A DNA stretch of 64,000 nucleotides from Mycolicibacterium lutetiense (GTDB lineage Bacteria > Actinomycetota > Actinomycetes > Mycobacteriales > Mycobacteriaceae): the NCBI RefSeq assembly GCF_017876775.1, contig NZ_JAGIOP010000001.1, positions 62,001 through 126,000 on the forward strand, read 5' to 3'. Both the position numbers and the translations under genes were made by a program. A model generated the notes under the pieces. It saw only the letters and a program-made list of their open reading frames with translations, was not told where the DNA came from and made no database searches. Below are positions 19,112 to 27,534 of this stretch, in pieces (position 1 is the stretch's first letter; every line of letters starts with the position of its first letter).

Positions 19112-19835
19112 AGGCCACCGACACGGCGACGGCAACTGCCGCGATGACGAATCCTGCCGCGATCAGAGCGAATTCGCGGATGCCGAACGGCGACGGGCGG
19201 GCCCAGGTGCGGGTGGGGTAGGCGCCGAACCCGCGGGCCTCCATCGCGGTGGCAAGCTTCGATCCGCGCCGCACGGCGAATACCAGCAGGGCGAAGGTCT
19301 GCCCGGCGATCCGGCGCACCCGGGCGTGGTCGGCAACTCCGCGGGCACGCCGGGCGTAACCGAGATACCGCCAGTCCTGCCCGAGTAGTCCGACCAGACG
19401 CAGGCCGGCCAGTGCCCCGAGCACGAACCGGGCCGGCAGTCGCAGAACCTGCCCCAAACCGTCTGCCAATTCGGTCGATTCGACGTCGATGAACAGGATG
19501 ACCGACGGTAGCGCGATGGCCAGGACCCGCAGGAAGGTGGCTGCGGCCAGGGCGATGGATCCGTCACTGATCGTGACGAGGAAGAAGTGCCAGTACACGG
19601 TTCCGCCGGCCTGCCCGTAGAGCAGGATGGTGACCGCGGTGAGCGTGGCTGCGAGGGCGACCACCGCGCCCCGGGTCAGCGCCGCCCGCAGTTTCACACC
19701 GATCACGGCGAACAGCACGATCTCACCGACCAGCGCGGTCAGCGCCGACACCCAGTCGACCGACAGCACCAGGACGCCCGCGATGATCAGCGCGGTGAGC
19801 AGTCGCGCGACCGGGTTGATCGTGCGCGTGGTCAT
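19080..19835 (-). CDS. ECF transporter T component
   Basis: A 251-residue membrane protein with about six hydrophobic segments and the two coupling-helix motifs of EcfT proteins, around YARRARGVADH and MEARGFGAYPTRTW. These Ala-Arg-Gly motifs contact the ATPases. The start at 19835 overlaps the ATPase stop in an ATGA tetranucleotide. With the fused ATPase and S component it forms an energy-coupling-factor importer resembling B. subtilis YkoEDC and M. tuberculosis Rv2325c/Rv2326c. Confidence 0.9.
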   Translation of the reverse strand: MTTRTINPVARLLTALIIAGVLVLSVDWVSALTALVGEIVLFAVIGVKLRAALTRGAVVALAATLTAVTILLYGQAGGTVYWHFFLVTISDGSIALAAATFLRVLAIALPSVILFIDVESTELADGLGQVLRLPARFVLGALAGLRLVGLLGQDWRYLGYARRARGVADHARVRRIAGQTFALLVFAVRRGSKLATAMEARGFGAYPTRTWARPSPFGIREFALIAAGFVIAAVAVAVSVAYGTWNFIGTR

Positions 19836-21316
19836 GGGCACGTCTCCGCGGTGGGATCCCAGTCGGGCAACACGATTCGGGCGTCGGCGAGCAGGCCGGC
19901 GAAGTCGAGATCGTGGGTGGCTGCGACGACGGCCGTACCGTCATCGGCGATTTCGGCCAGCAGCCGGGTCAATTCCTCCCACGTGCGACGGTCCTGGCCG
20001 AAGGTCGGCTCGTCGAGGATCATCACCTTGGGCGCGGTTGCCAGCATGGTTGCCACCGACAGTCGGCGCTTCTCTCCACCGGAGAGGGTGTAGGGGTTCA
20101 CCGCGGCGAGATGTGCCAGGTGCAGGCGTTCGAGGAGTTCGTCGGTACGGGTGGTGATTTCGGCGGCGCCGAGCTTGATCGCCCTGGGGCCCAACGAGAG
20201 TTCGTCGCGCACCGTGGCAGCGAGGAACTGGTGCTCAGGATCCTGGAACACGCTGCCGATCCGGGTGAGCAGTTCCTTGGAACGCCATCTGACGGGATTG
20301 CGGCGTGACGGGGAGGGGGCGAAGCCGGGGTCCGCCTCAAGACGTCCGGCAGGCACGGGTAACAGGCCGCCGAGAGTGAGGGCCAGCGTCGACTTGCCTG
20401 CCCCGTTCGGACCCGTGATGACCGTGGTCTGGCCGGCCTCGATCTCGAAGTTCAACCCGACGTGCATCGGGGGATCACCCGGATGTGCCAAGGCGAGATC
20501 CACCGCATGCAGCAATGATTCACGTGCTCCGGGCCGGTGGCGGGTGATTTCGGGTAGCGGGGTGTCGGGTACCCAGACGCCTGATCGGACCAGGTAGTCG
20601 TGGTTGCGTCGGACGGTCGCGTCCGGTGATCCGTCGGCGATCACCTGACCGTCGGCACCGAGCACGACCACGCGGTCGATGACGGGCAGCCACACCTCGG
20701 TGCGGTGCTCGATGACGATGAGCGTCGCGCCGGTCCGCGCCGCCGAAGCGGCAACTGCGTCCCGCACCTCGAGGACACCGACGGGGTCGAGGTTGGCCGT
20801 CGGTTCGTCGAGCAGGATCAGCCCGGGATCCATCGCGATCACCCCGGCCAGCGCGAGACGCTGCTTCTGGCCGCCGGACAGCTCCGAGGTGGATTGGGAC
20901 AGCGCCAGATTCAGCCCCACGGCATCGAGAGCCGTTGCGACCCGCGGCCAGATCTGTTCGCGCGCGACGCCGAGGTTTTCCATGCCGAAGGCGACGTCGT
21001 CACCGACCCGGGACAGGATCACCTGGGCGTCGGGATCCTGAAGCACCATGCCGATCCGGTGGCGTTGTTCGGCCGGCGCGGCGCCGTCGACCCGTATAGC
21101 GCCGGCCTGCCTGCCCTCTTCGGCGCCGCCGAGCAACCCCGCGATACCGTGCAGCAGAGTCGATTTCCCGGCGCCGGACGGACCCAGCAGCAGCACTCGC
21201 TCGCCGGGCTCGATCCGCAGATCGAGGTCGCGAACGGCCCAGGCCGCGCGGCCGGCATGGCACCAACCCCAGTTGTGCGCCGTGACGGCGGCCCCGGTGC
21301 CGTGCGGTGAGCTCAT
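19832..21316 (-). CDS. ECF transporter ATPase, two nucleotide-binding domains fused
   Basis: A 494-residue protein with two ABC ATPase domains. The first has Walker A GPSGAGKST, signature LSGGQKQR and Walker B LILLDEPTANLDP. The second has Walker A GPNGAGKST, signature LSGGEKRR and Walker B VMILDEPTFGQD. Both sites look catalytically competent. The ATG at 21316 overlaps the S-component stop in an ATGA tetranucleotide; longer upstream frames run through that gene. In M. tuberculosis the S component and the ATPases appear as one protein (Rv2326c), whereas here they are separate genes. Confidence 0.92.
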   Translation of the reverse strand: MSSPHGTGAAVTAHNWGWCHAGRAAWAVRDLDLRIEPGERVLLLGPSGAGKSTLLHGIAGLLGGAEEGRQAGAIRVDGAAPAEQRHRIGMVLQDPDAQVILSRVGDDVAFGMENLGVAREQIWPRVATALDAVGLNLALSQSTSELSGGQKQRLALAGVIAMDPGLILLDEPTANLDPVGVLEVRDAVAASAARTGATLIVIEHRTEVWLPVIDRVVVLGADGQVIADGSPDATVRRNHDYLVRSGVWVPDTPLPEITRHRPGARESLLHAVDLALAHPGDPPMHVGLNFEIEAGQTTVITGPNGAGKSTLALTLGGLLPVPAGRLEADPGFAPSPSRRNPVRWRSKELLTRIGSVFQDPEHQFLAATVRDELSLGPRAIKLGAAEITTRTDELLERLHLAHLAAVNPYTLSGGEKRRLSVATMLATAPKVMILDEPTFGQDRRTWEELTRLLAEIADDGTAVVAATHDLDFAGLLADARIVLPDWDPTAETCP

Positions 21317-21930
21317 CGAGCGTCGGGGCCGATCCGCCCCGAGGCGAACCGGCTCAACGCGCCGGTTTTCGCCAGACCCCTGACCGCGAACCAGGACAGG
21401 AGCCCGGCGACGAGCGCGCCCGACACGATCGCCGAGACGGTGTAGATCGCGGCGAACGCGTTGGCCGCACCGGGATACCAGAGGATCAGGTCGTTGACGG
21501 CCAGGGCCAGCCCGGCGACGGCCCCGGCGATCAGTGCGACCGGCAATCCCCAGCGGCGGTAGAGGAACACGGCGAAGACCAGTTCGGCGGCGAGCCCCTG
21601 CACCAGTCCGGATTCGAGGGTGAGCACCCCCCACTGGTTGCCGACCAGCGCCGATACCGTGGCCGCGACGAGCTCGCCGTACAGGGCTGCGCCAGGCTTG
21701 CGGATCACCAGGGCGGTGAGCACGCCGGCGAACAACCATCCGCCGGCGAGCAACGCCTGCAACCCCGGAAGCGCCGCCGTCAACGGTGCGCCGATCGGGT
21801 TGGACGCGATGTTCCACACCACGAACACCAGCCCGGCCGCCGTCGCGAGGACGCTGGCGACGACGATGTCCACGACCCGCCAGCGCAGCGCGCGGGCGGC
21901 CGGCGTGGTGTCGGTGGGCTCGGGGGTCAT
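21313..21930 (-). CDS. ECF transporter S component, YkoE-like
   Basis: A 205-residue membrane protein with five or six hydrophobic helices. The N-terminal RWRVVDIVVASVLATAAG segment, the GNQWGVLTLESGLVQGLAAE loop and the LILWYPGAANAF segment resemble YkoE-family substrate-binding subunits, associated with thiamine or hydroxymethylpyrimidine uptake. The ATG at 21930 has a good AAGGAG site upstream. No TPP riboswitch core was seen in the roughly 85 bases upstream, so the vitamin assignment rests on family alone. Confidence 0.82.
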   Translation of the reverse strand: MTPEPTDTTPAARALRWRVVDIVVASVLATAAGLVFVVWNIASNPIGAPLTAALPGLQALLAGGWLFAGVLTALVIRKPGAALYGELVAATVSALVGNQWGVLTLESGLVQGLAAELVFAVFLYRRWGLPVALIAGAVAGLALAVNDLILWYPGAANAFAAIYTVSAIVSGALVAGLLSWFAVRGLAKTGALSRFASGRIGPDAR

Positions 21931-22014
21931 CGGTCTCCTTGGTGCTCCTGCATGCCCATTGCGACGGCATGCGCGGCACTCAGTATGAACGGTGCGGAGC
22001 CGGTCAGACGTCGG

Positions 22015-22557
22015 CTACCAGAGGTCGCCGATACGCCAATCGCAGATCAGGGGCACGGACTTCGCGAAACTGTGCGTCGTGGCGTCCGTCGGCAGCAGGA
22101 AGATTCGGTCGGCCGCGTCGTAGGTGTCGATCACCTCGTCAGGAGTATCGGCCTGGGTCGGGCCGTCCCAGATCTGCCAGCCACGGCCGGCATAGAACGA
22201 GGCGGCGCTCTCCACGGCGTTGAGTGCACCGATGTCGTGTCGCGTGCGGATGAGGGATTCTGCGTGATCCATCAGCAGGCGGCCCAGTCCGCGGCCCTGC
22301 TGGTCGCCGCGTACGCCAACACCTTCGACGTAACCGGTGTCGAAGACCTCACCCCCATGCCGCAGCGTGCGGGTCACCACCGCAGCATGGGCCAGCAACT
22401 TGTCATCCTCGGTGATCAGCACGTGCACGCCGTCAACCCCATGCAGCCAGTCATGCTCGCGAAAGCCATCACCGAACGCCGAGCGGACCAATTTCTCCGC
22501 GGAGCTCAGGTCGTCTCGGCTCAGTTCGCCGGGCTCGGCGATCAGGACGTCGATCAC
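22015..22557 (-). CDS. Aminoglycoside 2'-N-acetyltransferase (AAC(2')-I family)
   Basis: A GNAT acetyltransferase of about 180 residues that resembles chromosomal mycobacterial AAC(2')-Ic/Id. Shared segments are EHDWLHGVDGVHVLI, the acetyl-CoA loop GYVEGVGVRGDQQGRGLGRLL (written with its conserved Q/RGxG), ALNAVESAASFYAGRGW and the C-terminus CDWRIGDLW. The family acetylates the 2'-amine of aminoglycosides and may have a native cell-wall or mycothiol-related role. The GTG at 22557 matches the AAC(2')-Ic N-terminus. A GTG at 22617 would add 20 residues but overlaps a hairpin and has weak third-position GC. Confidence 0.83.
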   Translation of the reverse strand: MIDVLIAEPGELSRDDLSSAEKLVRSAFGDGFREHDWLHGVDGVHVLITEDDKLLAHAAVVTRTLRHGGEVFDTGYVEGVGVRGDQQGRGLGRLLMDHAESLIRTRHDIGALNAVESAASFYAGRGWQIWDGPTQADTPDEVIDTYDAADRIFLLPTDATTHSFAKSVPLICDWRIGDLW

Positions 22558-22677
22558 CAGCTCAGGATGCCACCCTGATTCCGCGACTTCCGGGTAGCCA
22601 CGCGGTCCTTCAGGCACTGCCTCACCGGCACCCGTGGTGACAGTGAGGCAGCGCCCGGAAAAGGATGGGGAAGCGGG

Positions 22678-23133
22678 CTACTGCCCCGACGTGATCGCCT
22701 GTGCGATCTCCTCCGGGCTGACCTCGCGCACCGGCTGCCCGAGCGACCACTGGTGGCCGAACGGATCGCGCACCATGCCGTAGCGGTCGCCCCAGAACTG
22801 GTCCTCCAGCGGCATGACGACCTCTGCACCGGCATCGACCGCCTTGGCGAAACTTGCCTCGACATCGGTCACGGTGAGGTGGATGGTCACCGGGGTGCCG
22901 CCAAGGGCCTTGGGCGTCGTCGATTTGCCGTCGTTGTACTCGGGAAAGTCGTCGTTGAGCATGACCGTGGACCCGTTGATGCCGAGCGCGGCGTGAATGA
23001 GTCTGCGGCCGTCGGGCCCGGGAACCCGGCCCAACTCGGTGGCACCGAATGCCTTGACGTAGAAGTCAATTGCCGCGGCGGCGTCGTCGACAACCAGATG
23101 CGGTAGGACTGCGGGTGTTACTTCGATCGCCAT
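22678..23133 (-). CDS. VOC/glyoxalase-superfamily protein (PhnB-like)
   Basis: A 151-residue protein with two beta-alpha-beta-beta-beta modules of the vicinal oxygen chelate fold. Signature segments are PHLVVDDAAAAIDFYVKAFGATE at the start, TIHLTVTDVEASFAKAVDAGA in the middle and GDRYGMVRDPFGHQWSL at the end, with the conserved Asp-Pro-Phe-Gly-His. Possible roles include bleomycin-like resistance or a dioxygenase/lyase; the ligand is unknown. It matches Rv0887c by position. It is followed on the same strand by the AAC(2') gene. Confidence 0.87.
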   Translation of the reverse strand: MAIEVTPAVLPHLVVDDAAAAIDFYVKAFGATELGRVPGPDGRRLIHAALGINGSTVMLNDDFPEYNDGKSTTPKALGGTPVTIHLTVTDVEASFAKAVDAGAEVVMPLEDQFWGDRYGMVRDPFGHQWSLGQPVREVSPEEIAQAITSGQ

Positions 23134-23308
23134 GAACTTCTCCTGGTGTTGATGAGCGGTTTCAATGCAGACCCGCGCGGCGGGCGGATCTCATCGGCGG
23201 ACACCGTTCATGCAACCACCGGGGTCTGACACACGCACGAACCGCGAAACTACGCGTGCGGCGGAAATGGCCCTGATCTCGTCAGAAACCCGAGTTTCGG
23301 CGCGAGAG

Positions 23309-24424
23309 TCAGCGTGCGATCTTGTCCCATCCGGCGACCGACTGAACACTGCGGGGATCCGGGCCGATGTAGATCGCGGCCGGGCGCACCAGCTTGCCCA
23401 GGTGCTTCTGTTCCATGATGTGCGCGCACCAGCCCGCGGTCCGGCCACAGGTGAACATCGCCGGCATCATCGAGGCGGGCACCTCGGCGAAGTCCAGAAT
23501 CACCGCGGCCCAGAACTCGACGTTGGTCTCGATGGCCCGGTCCGGGCGGCGTTCGCGAAGCTCGGCCAGTGCGGCCTGCTCCAAGGCCGCGGCCACCTCG
23601 TAACGGGGCGCCTCAAGGCGTTTGGCGGTGGCCCGCAGCACCCGGGCCCGCGGATCCTCGGCCCGGTACACGCGGTGCCCGAAGCCCATCAGTTTGTCGC
23701 CGCGATCCAGGATGGATTTCACCACGGCGCGGGCGTCGCCGGACTTCTCGACCTCTTCGATCATCGGCAGCACCCGGGCAGGAGCCCCGCCGTGCAGCGG
23801 CCCGCTCATCGCGCCCACCGCGCCCGACAGGGAGGCGGCGACATCGGCGCCGGTGGAGGCGATCACCCGGGCGGTGAACGTCGACGCATTCATCCCGTGC
23901 TCGGCGGCGGTGACCCAGTAGGCATCGATCGCCTCGACGTGCCTGGGGTCCGGGTCGCCCTGCCAGCGCGTCATGAAACGTGCTGTGACCGTGTCGCATT
24001 CGTCGATCCGACGTTGCGGCACGGCGGGCTTGTAGATGCCACGGGCGGACTGGGCGACGTAGGACAGCGCCATCACCGAGGCCCGGGCCAACTGGTCGCG
24101 CGCGGTCGTATCGTCGATGTCCAACAGCGGTGCGTAGCCCCAGATCGGTGCCAGCATCGCCAGCCCGGCCTGGACGTCGACGCGGACGTCGCCGCTGTGG
24201 ATGGGCAGTGGGAACGGCTCGGCGGGCGGCAGGCCCGTGCCGAAACTGCCGTCGACCAACAGCCCCCAGACGTCGCCGAAGGTGACCCGGCGCTCCACGA
24301 GTTCCTCGATGTCCACGCCGCGGTAGCGCAGCGCGCCGCCGTCCTTGTCCGGTTCAGCGATCTCGGTGGTGAAGGCGACGACGCCTTCGAGGCCGGCAAC
24401 GAAGTCTTCCGGTACAGCTGGCAT
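23309..24424 (-). CDS. citA: Citrate synthase 2
   Basis: A 371-residue type II-like citrate/methylcitrate synthase. Citrate synthases condense oxaloacetate with acetyl-CoA (or propionyl-CoA) at the TCA entry. Active-site segments are [12 protein letters not shown] (His), [16 protein letters not shown] (second His and Arg) and the C-terminal GWDKIAR. Synteny supports orthology with Rv0889c (citA). A distinct hexameric-type gltA lies 1.6 kb away, so the two citrate synthases of mycobacteria are both present. Confidence 0.92.
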   Translation of the reverse strand: MPAVPEDFVAGLEGVVAFTTEIAEPDKDGGALRYRGVDIEELVERRVTFGDVWGLLVDGSFGTGLPPAEPFPLPIHSGDVRVDVQAGLAMLAPIWGYAPLLDIDDTTARDQLARASVMALSYVAQSARGIYKPAVPQRRIDECDTVTARFMTRWQGDPDPRHVEAIDAYWVTAAEHGMNASTFTARVIASTGADVAASLSGAVGAMSGPLHGGAPARVLPMIEEVEKSGDARAVVKSILDRGDKLMGFGHRVYRAEDPRARVLRATAKRLEAPRYEVAAALEQAALAELRERRPDRAIETNVEFWAAVILDFAEVPASMMPAMFTCGRTAGWCAHIMEQKHLGKLVRPAAIYIGPDPRSVQSVAGWDKIAR

Positions 24425-24465
24425 GGCCAGATTCTCGCACCAAGTCCAGGCGTAGCGTTACCGCG

Positions 24466-25179
24466 GTGGCCATACCCTCCGGACCAGCGCCTGAGCACGA
24501 CCAACACGACCTGGCTGCCATGCGTGTGGATTACGTGGAGAAGGACGGCTGCGGCGACCTGGACGTCGACTGGCTCGGCGAAGACCCGGCCGCCGGTTGG
24601 CTGACGTTGTTGCGGACCTGGCTGGCCGATGCGTACCGCGCCGGGGTGGCCGAGCCCAATGCGATGGTGGTGGCCACCGCCGACGGCGAGGGAAGGCCCG
24701 TCACCCGGACGGTGTTGTGCAAGAGCATGGATGAGGCCGGCATCACGTTCTATACGAACTATGACTCCGCCAAAGGCGCGCAGCTGGCCGCGCACCCGTA
24801 CGCCTCGGCCACGTTCCCCTGGTACCGGCTGGGGCGTCAGGTCCATGTGCGCGGTCCGGTGAGCAAGGTGAGCCGTGAGGCCACCGAGGAGTACTGGTCC
24901 AAGCGGCCCCGGGGTTCCCAGCTGGGTGCCTGGGCGTCGCAGCAGTCGAGCCCGATTGCGTCGCGTCCGGCCTTGCTGGACCAGCTCGCCGAGGTCACCG
25001 CACGATTCGCCGATCTCGAAACGGTGCCGGTGCCGCCGAACTGGGGTGGATACCTGATTGCGCCGGAGAGCGTGGAGTTCTGGCAGGGCCGGGAGAACCG
25101 GGTACACAACCGAATCCGGGTGATCTTTGCCGGGGGGCCGGCATCGGGTGATGCGCGCGCCGAACGCCTCCAGCCGTAG
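24466..25179 (+). CDS. pdxH: Pyridoxine/pyridoxamine 5'-phosphate oxidase
   Basis: PdxH uses FMN and O2 to oxidise pyridoxine or pyridoxamine phosphate to pyridoxal phosphate. The 237-residue protein has the canonical [25 protein letters not shown] FMN segment (shortened here), [14 protein letters not shown], the [17 protein letters not shown] loop as [17 protein letters not shown], and the C-terminal NRVHNRIRV near the substrate site. It starts at a GTG (24466), 41 bases from the divergent citA start. In M. tuberculosis pdxH lies elsewhere, so this neighbour is lineage-specific. Confidence 0.94.
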   Translation: MAIPSGPAPEHDQHDLAAMRVDYVEKDGCGDLDVDWLGEDPAAGWLTLLRTWLADAYRAGVAEPNAMVVATADGEGRPVTRTVLCKSMDEAGITFYTNYDSAKGAQLAAHPYASATFPWYRLGRQVHVRGPVSKVSREATEEYWSKRPRGSQLGAWASQQSSPIASRPALLDQLAEVTARFADLETVPVPPNWGGYLIAPESVEFWQGRENRVHNRIRVIFAGGPASGDARAERLQP

Positions 25180-25315
25180 TTGTGCAGGCCGTCGGCCGGC
25201 ATGTCTAGAACAGTCTGAGGCTGACAAAGTATGACCACCGGCGAATTGCATTGACCGCCACATAGTTGCCGAAAGCGTCCGAAACCGCGGTGCGCGGGCG
25301 ATAACATCACGATTC

Positions 25316-25948
25316 GTGGGTGACGTTATGCGGCAGGACGGTTTGCGTGAACGTAAGAAGCAACGCACCCGGGCGATGTTGATCGAGGCCGCGATCGATC
25401 TGTGCGACCGCCAGGGATTCGAGCAGACCACCGTCGAGCAGATCGCGGCGGTCGCCGATGTCTCGCCGCGCACCTTCAGCCGCTACTTCGCCACCAAGGA
25501 TGCCGTCGTCCTGGCGTTCGTCGACGAGGTGATCGAGAGCGTCGCGATCGAGCTGGCGGCGCAGCCGACCGAAATCGGCCATCTCGACGCCTTGTACCGG
25601 GCTCACATACAGGCGTTCCTCAAGACCAAGACCGCGCCGCCGACCCATCTCACGGCCGACCGTCTGTTGGCGTCGGCGCGCATCGTCACCTCGTCGCCCA
25701 CATTGATGAACACGGCGTCGGGGTTCCGGGCGGATGCGGTCAATGTGGCGCTGGCACGGCGGATGGGCGTGCCCGGCGACGATCGCCGGCTCAAGGTGAC
25801 GGCCGTCGTATGGGGTTCGATCATCATGACTGCCATCGCTGACCTGGGATCTAGGGCAAATTGGGCCTCGGTGACCGTCGACGACATCGTCGCGTGGATC
25901 GAGTCGACCTACGCCGATTTCCTGTCGGTCATTGAGGGTGCGGGGTAG
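25316..25948 (+). CDS. TetR-family regulator
   Basis: A 210-residue regulator. The N-terminal helix-turn-helix (about 12-58) reads RERKKQRTRAMLIEAA, FEQTTVEQIAAVADVSPRTFSRYFATKDAVVLAF, the standard TetR pattern. The C-terminal ligand-binding domain is not assignable to a ligand. It starts at a GTG (25316) and lies 124 bases upstream of gltA on the same strand. The interval 25949-26071 is long enough for a separate gltA promoter, so control of gltA by this regulator is only a possibility. Confidence 0.87.
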   Translation: MGDVMRQDGLRERKKQRTRAMLIEAAIDLCDRQGFEQTTVEQIAAVADVSPRTFSRYFATKDAVVLAFVDEVIESVAIELAAQPTEIGHLDALYRAHIQAFLKTKTAPPTHLTADRLLASARIVTSSPTLMNTASGFRADAVNVALARRMGVPGDDRRLKVTAVVWGSIIMTAIADLGSRANWASVTVDDIVAWIESTYADFLSVIEGAG

Positions 25949-26071
25949 CTCAGGCCACGTTCTTTCCAACCATCAGGTGACTGCTTGGTAACCCCCCGCG
26001 GGCAGCGCCGATCGATTGCGACTACCTTTTGTAGAGCAGTTGTCGGTTCCCAGGACGAAGAAGGGATTCCC

Positions 26072-27376
26072 GTGGCCGAAAATCCGTCGAGTGGGCAGGA
26101 GTTTGCCACTCTGAAGTACCCCGATGGCGAGATCGATCTGGAGATCGTCCGCGCCACCGAGGGCAGTGACGGCATCGCGCTTGGCCCGTTGCTGGCCAAG
26201 ACCGGCTACACCACCTTTGATGGTGGCTTCGTCAACACCGCTTCTACCAAGTCCGCGATCACCTATATCGACGGTGACGCCGGGATCCTGCGCTACCGGG
26301 GTATCCCGATCGAGCAGCTCGCCGAGAATTCGACGTTTATCGAGGTCAGCTACCTGCTGATCTACGGTGAGCTGCCGACGGCCGAGCAGTTGGAGTCGTT
26401 CACGACCCAGATTCAGCGGCACACCCTGCTGCACGAGGATCTCAAGCGGTTCTTCGACGGCTTCCCGCGCAACGCGCATCCGATGCCGGTGCTGTCGTCC
26501 GCGGTGAACGCGCTGAGCGCCTACTACCAGGATTCGCTCGACCCGCTCGACAAGAAGCAGGTCGAGCTGTCGACCATCCGGTTGCTGGCCAAGTTGCCGA
26601 CGATCGCGGCGTATGCCTACAAGAAGTCCGAGGGGCAGCCGTTCCTGTACCCGGACAACTCGTTGAGCCTGGTGGAGAACTTCCTGCGGATGACGTTCGG
26701 CTTCCCGGCCGAGCCGTATGAGGTGGATCCCGAGATCGTCCGCGCGCTGGACATGCTGCTGATCCTGCACGCCGATCACGAGCAGAACTGTTCGACCTCG
26801 ACGGTGCGCCTGGTCGGCTCGTCGCAGGCCAACCTGTTCACCTCGATCTCTGGTGGTATCAACGCGTTGTGGGGCCCGCTGCACGGCGGCGCCAACCAGG
26901 CCGTGCTGGAGATGCTGGAGAAGATCCGCAAGGACGGCGGCGATGTGCAGACCTTCGTCAAGAAGGTCAAGAACCGCGAAGACGGCGTGAAGCTGATGGG
27001 CTTCGGTCACCGGGTCTACAAGAACTACGATCCGCGGGCGCGCATCGTCAAGGAGCAGGCCGACAAGATCCTGGCCAAGCTCGGCGTCGAAGACGAGCTG
27101 CTCGACATCGCCAAGCAGCTTGAAGAGATCGCGTTGACCGACGACTTCTTCGTCGAGCGCAAGCTCTACCCGAACGTCGATTACTACACCGGCGTGATCT
27201 ACCGGGCGATGGGCTTCCCGACCCGCATGTTCACCGTGCTGTTCGCGTTGGGCCGGCTGCCCGGCTGGATCGCGCACTGGCGGGAGATGCACTCGGAGCC
27301 CAACAAGATCGGCCGCCCGCGCCAGATCTACACGGGCTACACCGAGCGCAATTACCTGGATATCAACAAGCGCTGA
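26072..27376 (+). CDS. gltA: Citrate synthase (main TCA-cycle enzyme)
   Basis: A 434-residue type I citrate synthase matching mycobacterial GltA2 (Rv0896) nearly throughout. Active-site segments include [34 protein letters not shown] (catalytic His), [17 protein letters not shown] (second His) and [13 protein letters not shown] near the C-terminus. The GTG at 26072 gives the normal length, preceded by GAAGAAGGGA; an in-frame start at 25985 would add residues without similarity to GltA2. A strong intrinsic terminator follows. Confidence 0.96.
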   Translation: MAENPSSGQEFATLKYPDGEIDLEIVRATEGSDGIALGPLLAKTGYTTFDGGFVNTASTKSAITYIDGDAGILRYRGIPIEQLAENSTFIEVSYLLIYGELPTAEQLESFTTQIQRHTLLHEDLKRFFDGFPRNAHPMPVLSSAVNALSAYYQDSLDPLDKKQVELSTIRLLAKLPTIAAYAYKKSEGQPFLYPDNSLSLVENFLRMTFGFPAEPYEVDPEIVRALDMLLILHADHEQNCSTSTVRLVGSSQANLFTSISGGINALWGPLHGGANQAVLEMLEKIRKDGGDVQTFVKKVKNREDGVKLMGFGHRVYKNYDPRARIVKEQADKILAKLGVEDELLDIAKQLEEIALTDDFFVERKLYPNVDYYTGVIYRAMGFPTRMFTVLFALGRLPGWIAHWREMHSEPNKIGRPRQIYTGYTERNYLDINKR

Positions 27377-27394
27377 TATCCAATACAGCTGTCG

Positions 27395-27427
27395 AAAGCC
27401 CGGGAGTGACACCGCTCCCGGGCTTTT
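27395..27427 (+). terminator. Intrinsic terminator of gltA
   Basis: A perfect 12-bp stem, AAAGCCCGGGAG (27395-27406) with CTCCCGGGCTTT (27415-27426), has an 8-base loop and continues into TTTTG. It begins 18 bases after the gltA stop. Confidence 0.92.
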
Positions 27428-27503
27428 GTCACGCTGGAGTGGCTGTCGAGGTCGAGCGTCACGCTGGAGTGACGCTCGGCTTGCGGACTTGCCTGAGCAA
27501 TTC

Positions 27504-27534
27504 TTGTAGTTTCACAATAGTTGTGTGAATACAA
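27504..27534. promoter_or_regulatory. Dyad overlapping the MFS exporter start (candidate MarR operator)
   Basis: Inverted TTGTA (27504-27508) / TACAA (27530-27534) and CACAA (27513-27517) / TTGTG (27521-27525) half-sites share one centre of symmetry, giving a 31-bp dyad across the GTG start of the exporter. MarR proteins bind such palindromes, and a MarR gene is the next gene of the same transcript. Binding here would block transcription or initiation. Confidence 0.55.

Noticed and set aside
21931-22014. TPP riboswitch before the YkoE-like gene
   Set aside because: The conserved CTGAGA and TGATC/AATGCCAGCG-type segments are absent in the short upstream gap.
22617-22651. Terminator between the VOC and AAC(2') genes
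   Set aside because: A 9-bp stem is present but has a 17-base loop and no U-tract; not strong enough to list as a terminator.
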